DNA of 64,000 bases from Gemmatimonas sp. (GTDB lineage: Bacteria; Gemmatimonadota; Gemmatimonadetes; Gemmatimonadales; Gemmatimonadaceae), in the NCBI GenBank assembly GCA_025361705.1, contig JANYJW010000049.1, positions 62,001-126,000 of the forward strand, in the 5' to 3' direction. Below the pieces are notes generated by a model that was not told the origin of the DNA, did not search any database, and saw only the letters and a list, made by a program, of their open reading frames with translations. Both the position numbers and the translations under genes were made by a program. Shown piece after piece: positions 26,240 through 35,580 of this stretch. Numbering within the stretch: the first letter of the stretch is position 1; every line of letters starts with the position of its first letter.

Positions 26240-27502
26240 ATGACTGCCACGCCCACCGCGCTCCAGAGCGCCACGACCGGCGCCGACTTCAAGCTGCATT
26301 TCTTCTCGGCGATGCTTGACCGCGCCGTGTCGGTGTCGCGCCCGGACCTCAAGATCGGTACGCTCGCCGACCTCGTCTTCCGCCTCGCCGAGCCGTTTCC
26401 CGAAGCGGTGGGCATCGTCGTCGAACATCGCCGCGGCATGCCGAATGAGTTCGTGCCGTGGGACCGCGTGATCCGCATCGATCCGCAGGCGGTGGTGGTG
26501 ATGCCGCCCGACAATGGCGATCGGTATCCGTCATTCGTCGACCAGCCCGGGTGGATTCTGCTCAACGAGCACCTCATCGGGCGCACCATTCTCGATATGG
26601 ATGGCCGCAAGGTGGAGCTGGTGAACGACGTGCACCTGCTGGCGAGCCACGGGCGCATGATCATTGCGCATGTGGACGTCTCGCTGAACGGGTTCCTGCG
26701 CAAGTGGGGGCTGGGCGTCCTGGCGTTCGGCAAGGACCGCTGCATCTCGTGGACGTACGTGCAGCCGCTGTCGATCGAGGATGCGACACTCTCCGACAAG
26801 GTGTCGCTGTCGTTGGCGCGCGAGCAGATGAACGAACTGCCCAGCGAGGACCTGGCCGACGCACTCGAGGAACTGTCGGGCCGCGAGCAGGAGGCGATGT
26901 TCTCGGTGCTCGACGCGGAAAAGGCAGCCGAGACGCTGCTCGAGGCCGAGCCGCGCGCACAGCGGCAGATCGTGGAGGACCTGCCGCCGGACCGCGCCAA
27001 GTCGATTCTCTCGGAGATGAGCGTCGGCGAGATGGCGGACCTGCTGTCGGCGCTGCCGCTGGACGACCGCAACGAACTGCTGGCGCACCTTCCGCGCGAG
27101 CAAGCCGATCGGGTGAAGCACATCTTGGGCACCAGCGAGGCCACGGCCGGCTCGCTCGTGTCGCAGAACTACGTGTGCATGGGCAAGGACACGACTGCCG
27201 CCGAGTCGCTGACCCGCCTGCGCGCGTCGGCTCCCGACGCCGATGCGGTGGCGTACATCTACGTCGTGACCGAACCGGAGCATGTGCTGATGGGCGTGGT
27301 CGACCTGCGGGAACTCGTGCTCGCGGCGGAGACGGCGACGCTCGAGGAACTGATGGTATCGCCCGCCGTGACGGTCGACTCCGAACTCATGGAGCAGGAT
27401 GTGGCCGAGCTGTTTGAGAAGTACAACTGGCGCATGCTACCCGTGGTCGACGCCGGGGACCGCCTGATGGGCGTCATCGGCTACAAGGATGTGCGGCGAT
27501 GA
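26240..27502 (+). CDS. Soluble MgtE-N/CBS protein with PRC-barrel-like N-terminus
   Basis: A 420-residue cytoplasmic protein without membrane segments. Residues about 30-160 contain two PRC-barrel-like units (one is GRTILDMDGRKVELVNDV). Residues about 195-295 form an MgtE N-domain with repeated helix pairs (LADALEELSGREQEAMFSVL, then MADLLSALPLDDRNELLAHL). Residues about 300-420 are a CBS pair ending LPVVDAGDRLMGVIGYKDV. In MgtE these domains bind Mg2+ and gate the pore; here the pore domain is missing and an NRAMP-type transporter is encoded just upstream. The likely job is cation- or nucleotide-dependent control of that transporter. Confidence 0.85.
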   Translation: MTATPTALQSATTGADFKLHFFSAMLDRAVSVSRPDLKIGTLADLVFRLAEPFPEAVGIVVEHRRGMPNEFVPWDRVIRIDPQAVVVMPPDNGDRYPSFVDQPGWILLNEHLIGRTILDMDGRKVELVNDVHLLASHGRMIIAHVDVSLNGFLRKWGLGVLAFGKDRCISWTYVQPLSIEDATLSDKVSLSLAREQMNELPSEDLADALEELSGREQEAMFSVLDAEKAAETLLEAEPRAQRQIVEDLPPDRAKSILSEMSVGEMADLLSALPLDDRNELLAHLPREQADRVKHILGTSEATAGSLVSQNYVCMGKDTTAAESLTRLRASAPDADAVAYIYVVTEPEHVLMGVVDLRELVLAAETATLEELMVSPAVTVDSELMEQDVAELFEKYNWRMLPVVDAGDRLMGVIGYKDVRR

Positions 27503-27538
27503 GCATGACGGAGCGGCGGCCCGCCGGCGGGAGGCGTC

Positions 27539-27652
27539 ATGCCGCGCGTTGAGATGACCCGCGGCGTGCGCATTGCGCTGTTCGTGTTGCGCGTCTACCT
27601 CGCGGCCATGCTGATCCTGCTCGCGGTGCGGGCGGTGCAGATCTTCGGCTGA
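27539..27652 (+). CDS. 37-residue single-span membrane protein
   Basis: A small frame starting 36 nt after the MgtE-N/CBS gene. GGGAGG lies 4 nt before the ATG, the best Shine-Dalgarno of this locus. The product has a short basic head (MPRVEMTRGVR) and one hydrophobic helix covering about residues 12-35 (IALFVLRVYLAAMLILLAV), ending in AVQIFG. Size and shape resemble small transporter-associated peptides such as KdpF or MgtS, but there is no sequence match that I can claim. It most likely belongs to the metal-transport operon. Confidence 0.6.
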   Translation: MPRVEMTRGVRIALFVLRVYLAAMLILLAVRAVQIFG

Positions 27653-27917
27653 GGCTCGCCGGCAGGGCGGATCCACGAGGACCCCAGGGAGAACCCTTGC
27701 ATGACACAAGGGAATCCTGCACACGCGCTTCGTGCGTACCCCGGCAGTCAACGTTGGCGCGCGCGCGCACGTTCATATGCAACCGGTACTTCGCTCGCAA
27801 AGCGGAGGTGTCGGACGCGCGTCGTGTGCTTCGGGCGCACAGCTCTGCGGCACAACACCCGGCGTGTCACGCGGGATCTTTTCACACCCCAACTCCAACA
27901 TGGCGAGGGACCACTTC

Positions 27918-30866
27918 ATGTGGAATCGAGCATGGCACGGCGTACGCTGGTGCCTCTCATTGCTGACACTCGCGGCGGCCGCAACGGTCGGCGCGCAGCA
28001 ACCCACCGGCACCATTACCGGCACGGTGGTCGAGCGCGGATCCGACAGCCCCATCGCGTCGGCGCAGGTGACCATCGTCGGCACGCGCCTTGGCGCGTCG
28101 GTCAGCGCGCAGGGCACCTTCACGATTCGCGGCGCGCCGCTCGGTACACAGAAGGTCCGGGCACAGTTCATCGGCTTTGAGCCGATGGAACAGACGGTGA
28201 CGGTCACCGCCGCCGGCGCCAAGGTCACGTTCCAGCTCACCAAGGCCGCCTACGCGCTGAGCGGCGTCGTGGTGACCGCGACGGGCGAGGAGAAGCGCCG
28301 CGCCGTCGGCACGGCCATGGCGACGATGGACACGATGTCGATCCAGCGCACGGCCGCCGCCAACCCGCAGCAGCTGCTGGCGGCGGCGAGCACGGGCGTG
28401 AGCGTACTGGCCAACTCCGGTCAGCCCGGTGCCGGCGCCACGCTGCGCCTGCGCGGCGTGAACAGCGTCAGCCAGGGCAACAACCCGCTCATCTACATCG
28501 ACGGCGTGCGCGTCTTCAACGGCAATGGGCCGGTCGCCACCGGTGGTGGCCAGCAGTCGTCGCCATTGAATGACATCTCACCCGACGACATCGACCATAT
28601 CGAGATCGTGAAGGGACCGTCGGCGACCACGCTGTACGGCACCGAGGCGTCTGGCGGTGTCATCCAGATCTTCACCAAGACCGGTCGCAGCGGGTCCGCG
28701 CAGTGGACCGCCAACATCGCCTCCGGCTTCAATTTCCAGGGCCACGTGGGCCCGACGTCGGACGAGACCGGCATGTGGTTCAACAAGTGCCGCGGCGACC
28801 TGAACGTGAACGGCGACGGCGTGAAGTTCGAGGATCCCACCTGCCCGGCCAGCGGGAGCTGGCTGAGCAACGGCCCCATCCAGCGCAACAGCCTCAACGT
28901 GCGCGGCGGCACGCAGGGTGGCACCACGTACTACGTCGGTGGCAACTGGGACGACGAGAAGGGCACGCTGCCCCGCAGCGGCGCGCACAACCGCGGCATC
29001 CGCGTGAATCTCGGCTTCGCCCCGGCCAAGGGCCTGACGCTGGCGGTCAACACGTCGCTCGCGCAGAACAGCAGCCAGGGCTTCGCCGACGGCAACAGCG
29101 CCGGCGGCGCGGCGCTGAACATCTCGCGCGGCACCAACTCCAACTACAAGGGGACGGGCTGCGTCGACCTCACCGTCACGTGCGTGAACAACGCCGACCT
29201 GTTCCGGTCGGACGTGCTGAACACGACGGTGCACTTCATTGGCGGCGCGACCCTGACGTACCAGCCGATCGAGGGCCTCACCAACCGGCTCGCCCTCGGC
29301 TACGACAACAACAACGCCGAAGTCAACTATGTGGTGCCGTTTGCCAACCTGCGCCTTCCGCTGGGCGCCATGTGGCAGACGCTGTGGCACCGGCAGATGA
29401 TCACGGCCGACCTGGCGAGCACGTATCGCCGCGCACTGAGCGAGCAGTGGTCGACGTCGTCCTCGGTCGGCGCGCAGGTGTTCGACAGCCGGCTCTATTC
29501 CACCTCGCTGGAGACCGACAACTTTTCGGGCCCCGGCTACCCGACGCTGATCAGCGGCTCCACGCGCCTGATCAACGACGTCAGCAACCAGCGGGTCATC
29601 AACGCGGGCTTCTTTGCCCAGGAGATGATCGGCTGGCGCGACATCCTGTTCGTCACCGGCGGCGTGCGCGTCGACGGCAACAGCGCCTTCGGCAAGAGCT
29701 TTGGTCTGCAGACGTACCCGAAGATCAGCGCCTCGTACGTGGTGTCCGATGAGTCGTTCTGGCCCCGCCGGTGGGTGCCGTCGCTCAAGCTGCGCGCCGC
29801 GGTCGGCTCGTCCGGCAAGGCGCCGGGCGCGTTTGACGCCGTGCGCACGTGGGATCCGGTGGCTGCCGAGAACGGCAAGCCGGCCGTGGCCCCCAACCAG
29901 CTGGGCAACGCGGACCTCGGGCCCGAGCGGTCGCAGGAAACCGAACTCGGCTTCGACCTCACCGCGCTCGACGGCCGTGTCACGCTGGCCGTCACGCACT
30001 TTGCGCAGACGACCAAGGATGCACTGATCCCGGTCATCCAGGCGCCCTCGCTGGGCTTCAGCAGCAGCCAGCTGACGAACGTCGGCACGCTGGAGAACAG
30101 CGGCAACGAGATCACGCTGTCCGGCGAGCTCCTGCGCCGCGACAACGTCAAGCTCACCGCCAAGGTCGGCATGACCACGCTGCACAGCAACGCCGTGAAC
30201 GTGGGCGGCCAGACGCTGACCATCTTCACCAACGGCCGCACGTATGTGCAGGCCGACTACCCCGTGCCGTCGTACATGGGCAAGCGGGTGACCAACCCCG
30301 ATGCGCACGCGACGCCGATCTACGAGACGTTCGGCTACATCGGGTCGGTCTTCGCCACGCGCACGTACAACCCGAGCATCACGCTGCAGATGTTCAAGCG
30401 CTACACGTTCGAGGCGCTCGGCGAATGGCAGTTTGGCGGGCACAACCTGAACGCCGCCGGCTACCAGAACGCCAACCTGAAGGTCTGGCGCCCCTGCTTC
30501 GCGGCCCAGGCCGCGCTGAAGAAGGCCGCGGCCGGCGACTCGTCGTCGCTCGCCGACTTCACGGCGATGGACCGCGCCCGCTGCACGCTGAACACGGCGG
30601 AGCGCGACTACTCGCTGTGGGTGGAGAAGGCCGACTTCTTCAAGCTGCGCAGCGTCTCGCTGACCATCGACCTGCCGACCAGGTACGTCCCCGGCACGCG
30701 CAACGCCGCGCTCACGATCTCGGGACGCAACCTCTTCAAGAAGACCGACTACACCGGCTTTGACCCCGAAAGCGCGGACAAGACCGACAACACATTCGGA
30801 CGGCGCGACTACTACACGTTCGGGCCGTACAAGACGTTCCTCGTCTCCCTTCGCGTGGGATTCTGA
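27918..30866 (+). CDS. SusC/RagA-type TonB-dependent outer-membrane transporter
   Basis: A 982-residue receptor. A signal peptide ends near VGA-QQ, followed by a carboxypeptidase-regulatory-like Ig domain (TGTITGTVVERGSDSPI), a TonB-box-like stretch (LSGVVVTATG), the plug domain (GATLRLRGVNSVSQGNNPLIYIDGVR and IEIVKGPSATTLYGTEASGG), and a large barrel ending in FLVSLRVGF with C-terminal Phe. The ATG at 27918 has GAGGGA 7 nt upstream. It pairs with the SusD-like gene 2 nt downstream; such pairs import glycans or, as in RagAB, peptides. The 265 nt upstream (27653-27917) hold no recognisable gene or clear promoter. Confidence 0.93.
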   Translation: MWNRAWHGVRWCLSLLTLAAAATVGAQQPTGTITGTVVERGSDSPIASAQVTIVGTRLGASVSAQGTFTIRGAPLGTQKVRAQFIGFEPMEQTVTVTAAGAKVTFQLTKAAYALSGVVVTATGEEKRRAVGTAMATMDTMSIQRTAAANPQQLLAAASTGVSVLANSGQPGAGATLRLRGVNSVSQGNNPLIYIDGVRVFNGNGPVATGGGQQSSPLNDISPDDIDHIEIVKGPSATTLYGTEASGGVIQIFTKTGRSGSAQWTANIASGFNFQGHVGPTSDETGMWFNKCRGDLNVNGDGVKFEDPTCPASGSWLSNGPIQRNSLNVRGGTQGGTTYYVGGNWDDEKGTLPRSGAHNRGIRVNLGFAPAKGLTLAVNTSLAQNSSQGFADGNSAGGAALNISRGTNSNYKGTGCVDLTVTCVNNADLFRSDVLNTTVHFIGGATLTYQPIEGLTNRLALGYDNNNAEVNYVVPFANLRLPLGAMWQTLWHRQMITADLASTYRRALSEQWSTSSSVGAQVFDSRLYSTSLETDNFSGPGYPTLISGSTRLINDVSNQRVINAGFFAQEMIGWRDILFVTGGVRVDGNSAFGKSFGLQTYPKISASYVVSDESFWPRRWVPSLKLRAAVGSSGKAPGAFDAVRTWDPVAAENGKPAVAPNQLGNADLGPERSQETELGFDLTALDGRVTLAVTHFAQTTKDALIPVIQAPSLGFSSSQLTNVGTLENSGNEITLSGELLRRDNVKLTAKVGMTTLHSNAVNVGGQTLTIFTNGRTYVQADYPVPSYMGKRVTNPDAHATPIYETFGYIGSVFATRTYNPSITLQMFKRYTFEALGEWQFGGHNLNAAGYQNANLKVWRPCFAAQAALKKAAAGDSSSLADFTAMDRARCTLNTAERDYSLWVEKADFFKLRSVSLTIDLPTRYVPGTRNAALTISGRNLFKKTDYTGFDPESADKTDNTFGRRDYYTFGPYKTFLVSLRVGF

Positions 30867-30868
30867 CC

Positions 30869-32092
30869 ATGACCAATACCTCACGCTTCCAAATCGTGCG
30901 CGGCGTCGCGGTGCTTGCCGCCACGGTCCTTGTGGCGACGGCCTGCGAGATGACCGTCACCAACCCCGGCCCCATTCCCGACACGGCGCTCAACTCGGTG
31001 CTTGCCGTGCCCGCCATCGTCAACGGCATGTCGGGCGACCTGTCCCTGGCGCTTGGCCCGATGACACTGCGCACCGGCCTGGCGGCAGGCGAGCTCACGG
31101 CGGCGGGCAACTTCGCCGATGAGGGCTTCTTCTACAACGGCACCTTCACGGGGCTCAACGCCAACACCGACTGGGCCGCCGCGCAGCGTGCGCGGTGGAC
31201 GGCGGAGTCGGGCCTCGAACGCATGAAGACCGTGCTTGGCACGGGGTTCGAGACAAACGCCGAGACGCCGCGCGCCTACCTGTACGCAGGCTTCGCCAAC
31301 CGACTGCTCGGCGAGAACATGTGCTCCGCGGTCATCGACGGGGGAGCGGCGCAGAGCGACAGCGTCTACTTCCAGCGCGCCGACAGCCTGTTCACGCGCG
31401 CCTACACGCTGGCGACGGCCAAGACCAACACGAGCGTGGCCAATGCGGCGCTCGCCGGCCGCGCGTCGATCCGTGCCTGGCTCGGCAACTGGAGCGGGGC
31501 GGTGGCCGACGCGGCGCTCGTGCCGAACGCCTTCGTCTTCAACGCCATCTACGGCATTGGCACGTCCCGCGAGAACCTGTACACCGCGGACCAGACGATC
31601 ACGCGCCGTGAGGTCACGGTGTGGGGCACGTACTGGGCCACGCAACCCAAGGGCGACCCGCGCACGCCGTGGGACACCGTGAAGACCGGCACGGCCCTCA
31701 CCAAGGGCCAGGACGGCAAGACGATCTTCTTCCGGCAGATGAAGTACACGGCGCTCGGCTCGTTCGTGCCGCTGGTGAAGGGCGCCGAGATGCTGGTGCT
31801 GCGCGCGGAGTTCGCGCTGCGCAGCGGTGACATTGCCGGCATGACCACGCTGCTCAACACGGCGCGCGCCCAGTACACGGGGCTCACGCCGCTGACGGCG
31901 CCGGCCACCACGGCCGCCGCGTGGACGATGCTGCAGACGGAGCGTGGCGCGGCGACGTGGCTCGAAGCACGGCGCCTGTGGGACATGCGGCGCTGGTACG
32001 CCGAGGGCACCAACACGTTCCTCACCGGCCGCAACAAGTGCGTGCCGATCAGCGACAACGAAATGGCCGCCAACGCGAACCTGCGGAAGTAG
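30869..32092 (+). CDS. SusD/RagB-type surface lipoprotein
   Basis: A 407-residue lipoprotein that caps the SusC-type channel and captures substrate. The signal ends in the lipobox VATAC with C26. The middle shows TPR-like helices (ADSLFTRAYTLA, AALAGRASIRAWLGNW), and the C-terminal part has WLEARRLWDMRRWYAEG, typical of SusD/RagB proteins that end with a RxxDLxRW-like motif. It is shorter than Bacteroides SusD (about 550 residues), as often in Gemmatimonadota-type homologues. It is clearly co-transcribed with the SusC gene. Confidence 0.9.
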   Translation: MTNTSRFQIVRGVAVLAATVLVATACEMTVTNPGPIPDTALNSVLAVPAIVNGMSGDLSLALGPMTLRTGLAAGELTAAGNFADEGFFYNGTFTGLNANTDWAAAQRARWTAESGLERMKTVLGTGFETNAETPRAYLYAGFANRLLGENMCSAVIDGGAAQSDSVYFQRADSLFTRAYTLATAKTNTSVANAALAGRASIRAWLGNWSGAVADAALVPNAFVFNAIYGIGTSRENLYTADQTITRREVTVWGTYWATQPKGDPRTPWDTVKTGTALTKGQDGKTIFFRQMKYTALGSFVPLVKGAEMLVLRAEFALRSGDIAGMTTLLNTARAQYTGLTPLTAPATTAAAWTMLQTERGAATWLEARRLWDMRRWYAEGTNTFLTGRNKCVPISDNEMAANANLRK

Positions 32093-32114
32093 CCACGCAG
32101 TTCCTGCCTGACAT

Positions 32115-32144
32115 GACGGGCTCCCTGGCAACAGGGGGCCCGTC
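32115..32144 (+). terminator. Hairpin with GCAA tetraloop after the susCD pair
   Basis: A 13-bp stem (32115-32127 with 32132-32144, one G-U pair) closes a GCAA (GNRA) loop 22 nt after the SusD stop. There is no following T-run, so it may act as a terminator, attenuator or RNA-stabilising end. A second 7-bp hairpin with GGTT loop follows at 32165-32182. Confidence 0.5.
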
Positions 32145-32251
32145 GTGCCTCCCGCCCCGACAGGCGCCAGCGGTTGCTGGCGTCCGGGGCGCCACCCTGC
32201 AAATTCCGGCAGGGCCCTGTCCACTCCACATTCGACTCCCGGTTGGCCGCC

Positions 32252-35200
32252 ATGATGCGTCGCAGCCTTGCCGTTCTCGCGTTCCTCGCCGCCTGCGCCT
32301 CCACCGCTGTCGCCCAAGGCGACGCCTCGGGCGCCGCCAGCTGGATGCGCTACCCCGCCCTCTCGCCGGACGGCGCGACCATCGCCTTCACCTATAAGGG
32401 CGACCTGTACCGCGTGCCCTCGGCGGGCGGCACCGCGGTGCAGCTGACGCAGCACCCGGCGCAGGATTTCATGCCCGTCTGGAGTCACGACGGCACGCGC
32501 ATCGCCTTTGCGAGCGACCGGCACGGCAACTTCGATCTCTATGTCATGCCGGCCACGGGCGGTGAAGCGACGCGCCTCACGTTTCATTCAGCGGCCGAGT
32601 ATCCGTACAGTTTCACGCCCGATGACAAGTCGGTGGTGTTTGGCGCCGCCCGCATGGATGCCGCCGCCAACCGGCAGTATCCGGCGTCGTCGATGCCGGA
32701 ACTGTGGACGGTGCCAGTGACGGGCGGGCGGCCCGTGCAACTGCTCACCACGCCCGCCGACGACGCGCGCTACAGCCGCGACGGGCGGCTGGTCATCTAC
32801 ACCGACAACAAGGGACGCGAGAACACGTGGCGCAAGCACCACGTGTCGTCGGTGGCTCGCGACATCTGGGTGTACGACGTGAAGGCCGGCACGCACCGCC
32901 AGCTGACGACCTTTGCGGGCGAGGATCGCCAGCCCGTGCTCGCCGACGGCGACAAGACGGTGTACTACCTGAGCGAAGAGAGCGGCACGTTCAACGTGCA
33001 CCGGATGCCGCTCGACGGCGGCCGCTCGCAGCAGCTCACGACGTTCAAGGGGCTGCCGGTGCGGTTCCTCAGCATCGCCGACAACGGCACGCTCGCCTTT
33101 GGACACGACGGCCAGCTCTACACCATGGCGCCCGGCGGCAAGCCGCAGCGGGTGGCGGTGCGCATCGCGACGGACGCCAAGTCCAACGGCGACCTCGTGC
33201 TCGCGGTGACGGGCGGCGCGCGCGAAATGGCGGTGGCACCCAGTGGCAAGGAAGTGGCGTTCACCTTCCGCGGCGACGTCTTTGTGGCCAGCGTCGAGGG
33301 GGGCGTCACCAAGCGTATCACGAACACGCCGGAAACGGAAACCGGCGTCCGCTTCTCTCCCGACGGCAAGTCACTCGTGTACGCCTCGGAGCGCGGGGGC
33401 ACGTGGGCCATCTACGAAGCCCGACGCGTGCGCAGCGGCGAGCCGCACTTCTACGCGTCCACGGTCATCCGCGAGACGCCGTTGATCGCCAACGAGCACC
33501 AGAACTACCAGCCGCTCTTCTCCCCCGATGGCAAGGAGGTGGCGTACATCGAGGACCGCAACACGCTCCGCGTGCTGAACCTTGCCAGCAAGCAGGTGCG
33601 CACGCTGCTCGACGACCAGTCGATCTTTGCCAACACGCCCAATCACCGGTTTGCGTGGAGCCCCGACGGCAAGTGGATGCTGTTCGATCTTTCCGTGCCT
33701 GGCATCGCCCCAGGGGAAGTGGGGCTCGTGGCGACCGACGGCAAGGGCAAGGTCGTCAACCTCACGCAGAGCGGCTTCAACGACGGCGACGCATCATGGA
33801 TCCTCGGCGGCAAGGCCATGCTCTGGCTCAGCAATCGCGATGGCCTCAAGTCGGTGGCCCAATCGGGCGGCGGCCAGCAGGACGCCTACGCGATGTTCTT
33901 TACGCGCGATGCGTGGGACCGCTACCGCCTGACCAAGGAAGAGTACGCACTGGTGAAGGAGACCGAGGACAAGGCGCCCAAGGCGAAGCCCGACACCTCG
34001 AAGGCGAAGGGCGACTCGACGAAGGCGAAGTCCGACTCGACCGCCAAGGTCGAGGCCGTCACGATCGACCTCGACGGCATCGAGACGCGCAAGGCGCGAC
34101 TCACCATCCACTCGTCATCACTGGGTGACGCGCTGGTGAGCAAGGACGGCGAGACGCTGTACTACCTCGCGCGCTTCGAGAAGGGCATGAACCTCTGGTC
34201 CACCAACCTGCGCACCAAGGAGACCAAGCAGGTGCTCGCGCTCAACGCCAATGGCGGGAGCATGACGTGGGACACCGAGCAGAAGAACATCTTCCTGATG
34301 GCGGACGGCGCGATTGCCAAGATCGACCCGGTGGCCGCCAAGCGTGACGTGGTGCCGCTGGGCGGCGAGATGCTCGTGGACGTGGCCGCCGAGCGCGAGG
34401 CGATGTTCGACCACGTGTGGCGCAAGGTGCGCGACACGTTCTACACGAAGGGGTACCACGGCATCGACTGGATCGCCATTCGTCCGACCTATGCCAAGTA
34501 CCTGCCGCACATCGGCACATCGTTCGAGTTTGCCGAGATGCTCGCCGAGATGCTGGGCGAACTCAACATCAGCCACAGCGGCGCCACCTTCTCGCAATCC
34601 GGCCCTGGCGACGATGCCACCGCATCGCTCGGCGTCTTCCTTGACCAGTCGTACGCCGGCGCTGGCGTGAAGATTGATGAGGTCATCAAGGACGGCCCGC
34701 TCGACAAGGCGGGCATGTCGGTGAGGCCGGGCACGATCATCGTATCCATCGACGGCCAGCCCATCACGCCGGCCAGCGACCTGGCGCAGTTCCTCAACCG
34801 CAAGGCCGGCAAGCCGGTGCTGCTGGGACTCTCGAGCGGCGCGGTGACGTCGGAGCTCGTCGCCAAGCCCGTGGCGCCAGCCGAGGAGAACCGGCTGTTG
34901 TATGCGCGCTGGGTGCGGCGCAACGCCGACGAGGTGGACCGGCTGAGCGGCGGGCAGCTGGGCTATGTGCACATTCCCGGCATGAACGACGGGGCGATGC
35001 GCACGACGGTCGAGGATGTGATGGGCAAGTACGCCACGCGCAAGGGCATTGTGGTGGACACGCGCTTCAACGGCGGCGGCGACCTCGTGGCCGATCTCGC
35101 CATGTTCCTCAGCGGCAAGAAGTTCTTCGACTACACGACGGACACCCGCAGCTCGGGCTACGAACCCAACTTCCGGTGGAGCAAGCCCAGCGTGTCGCTG

Positions 35201-35506
35201 GCCAATGAGGCCAACTACAGCGACGGGCACTGCTACGCCTATGCGTACAAGGATCAGAAGCTCGGCCCGCTCGTCGGCATGCCGGTGCCCGGCACCTGCA
35301 CATTTGCCGGCTGGGAATCGCTGGAGGGTGGCATTCGATGGGGCGTGCCTGGTGTTGGCGTGAAGGACGCAAACACCGGCAAGTTCCTCGAGAACCTGCA
35401 GACCGAGCCCGACATCCGCGTGATGAACGAGTACCCGGTGGTCAGCCGCGGCAAGGACCAGCAGCTCGAGGCGGCCGTGGCGGCACTGCTGAAGATCATC
35501 CACTGA
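32252..35506 (+). CDS. Tricorn-type S41 protease with beta-propeller and PDZ domains
   Basis: A 1084-residue exported protease. A signal peptide (cleavage near AVA-QG) is followed by PD40/TolB-like propeller repeats (SPDGATIAF, WSHDGTRIAF, SPDGKSLVYASERGG, SPDGKWMLF). A Lys/Ser/Thr-rich linker lies near residues 570-600, a PDZ domain near 790-880 (LDKAGMSVRPGTIIVSIDGQPI), and a C-terminal S41 peptidase domain with RFNGGGDLV and the probable nucleophile Ser in ANYSDGH. Tricorn-like enzymes degrade oligopeptides. Its place after susCD suggests breakdown of imported peptides in the periplasm. Two adjacent ATGs (32252, 32255) can serve as start; no ribosome site is visible. Confidence 0.9.
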   Translation: MMRRSLAVLAFLAACASTAVAQGDASGAASWMRYPALSPDGATIAFTYKGDLYRVPSAGGTAVQLTQHPAQDFMPVWSHDGTRIAFASDRHGNFDLYVMPATGGEATRLTFHSAAEYPYSFTPDDKSVVFGAARMDAAANRQYPASSMPELWTVPVTGGRPVQLLTTPADDARYSRDGRLVIYTDNKGRENTWRKHHVSSVARDIWVYDVKAGTHRQLTTFAGEDRQPVLADGDKTVYYLSEESGTFNVHRMPLDGGRSQQLTTFKGLPVRFLSIADNGTLAFGHDGQLYTMAPGGKPQRVAVRIATDAKSNGDLVLAVTGGAREMAVAPSGKEVAFTFRGDVFVASVEGGVTKRITNTPETETGVRFSPDGKSLVYASERGGTWAIYEARRVRSGEPHFYASTVIRETPLIANEHQNYQPLFSPDGKEVAYIEDRNTLRVLNLASKQVRTLLDDQSIFANTPNHRFAWSPDGKWMLFDLSVPGIAPGEVGLVATDGKGKVVNLTQSGFNDGDASWILGGKAMLWLSNRDGLKSVAQSGGGQQDAYAMFFTRDAWDRYRLTKEEYALVKETEDKAPKAKPDTSKAKGDSTKAKSDSTAKVEAVTIDLDGIETRKARLTIHSSSLGDALVSKDGETLYYLARFEKGMNLWSTNLRTKETKQVLALNANGGSMTWDTEQKNIFLMADGAIAKIDPVAAKRDVVPLGGEMLVDVAAEREAMFDHVWRKVRDTFYTKGYHGIDWIAIRPTYAKYLPHIGTSFEFAEMLAEMLGELNISHSGATFSQSGPGDDATASLGVFLDQSYAGAGVKIDEVIKDGPLDKAGMSVRPGTIIVSIDGQPITPASDLAQFLNRKAGKPVLLGLSSGAVTSELVAKPVAPAEENRLLYARWVRRNADEVDRLSGGQLGYVHIPGMNDGAMRTTVEDVMGKYATRKGIVVDTRFNGGGDLVADLAMFLSGKKFFDYTTDTRSSGYEPNFRWSKPSVSLANEANYSDGHCYAYAYKDQKLGPLVGMPVPGTCTFAGWESLEGGIRWGVPGVGVKDANTGKFLENLQTEPDIRVMNEYPVVSRGKDQQLEAAVAALLKIIH

Positions 35507-35580
35507 CCACAACACGGCGCCGCCGCGGCGTCGAGTCGCACGGACTGCTCACGCAGCCCGCGCGGCCGGCGGCACGCGCC

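Noticed and set aside
27653-27917. Additional gene or riboswitch upstream of the SusC-type gene
   Set aside because: Frames here are shadows or upstream extensions of the SusC frame, and no stable structured element or clear promoter could be identified by eye.
33970-34050. Coding minisatellite in the tricorn gene
   Set aside because: The Lys/Asp/Ser/Thr-rich linker is repetitive at the protein level, but the DNA units are imperfect and it reads as an ordinary interdomain linker.
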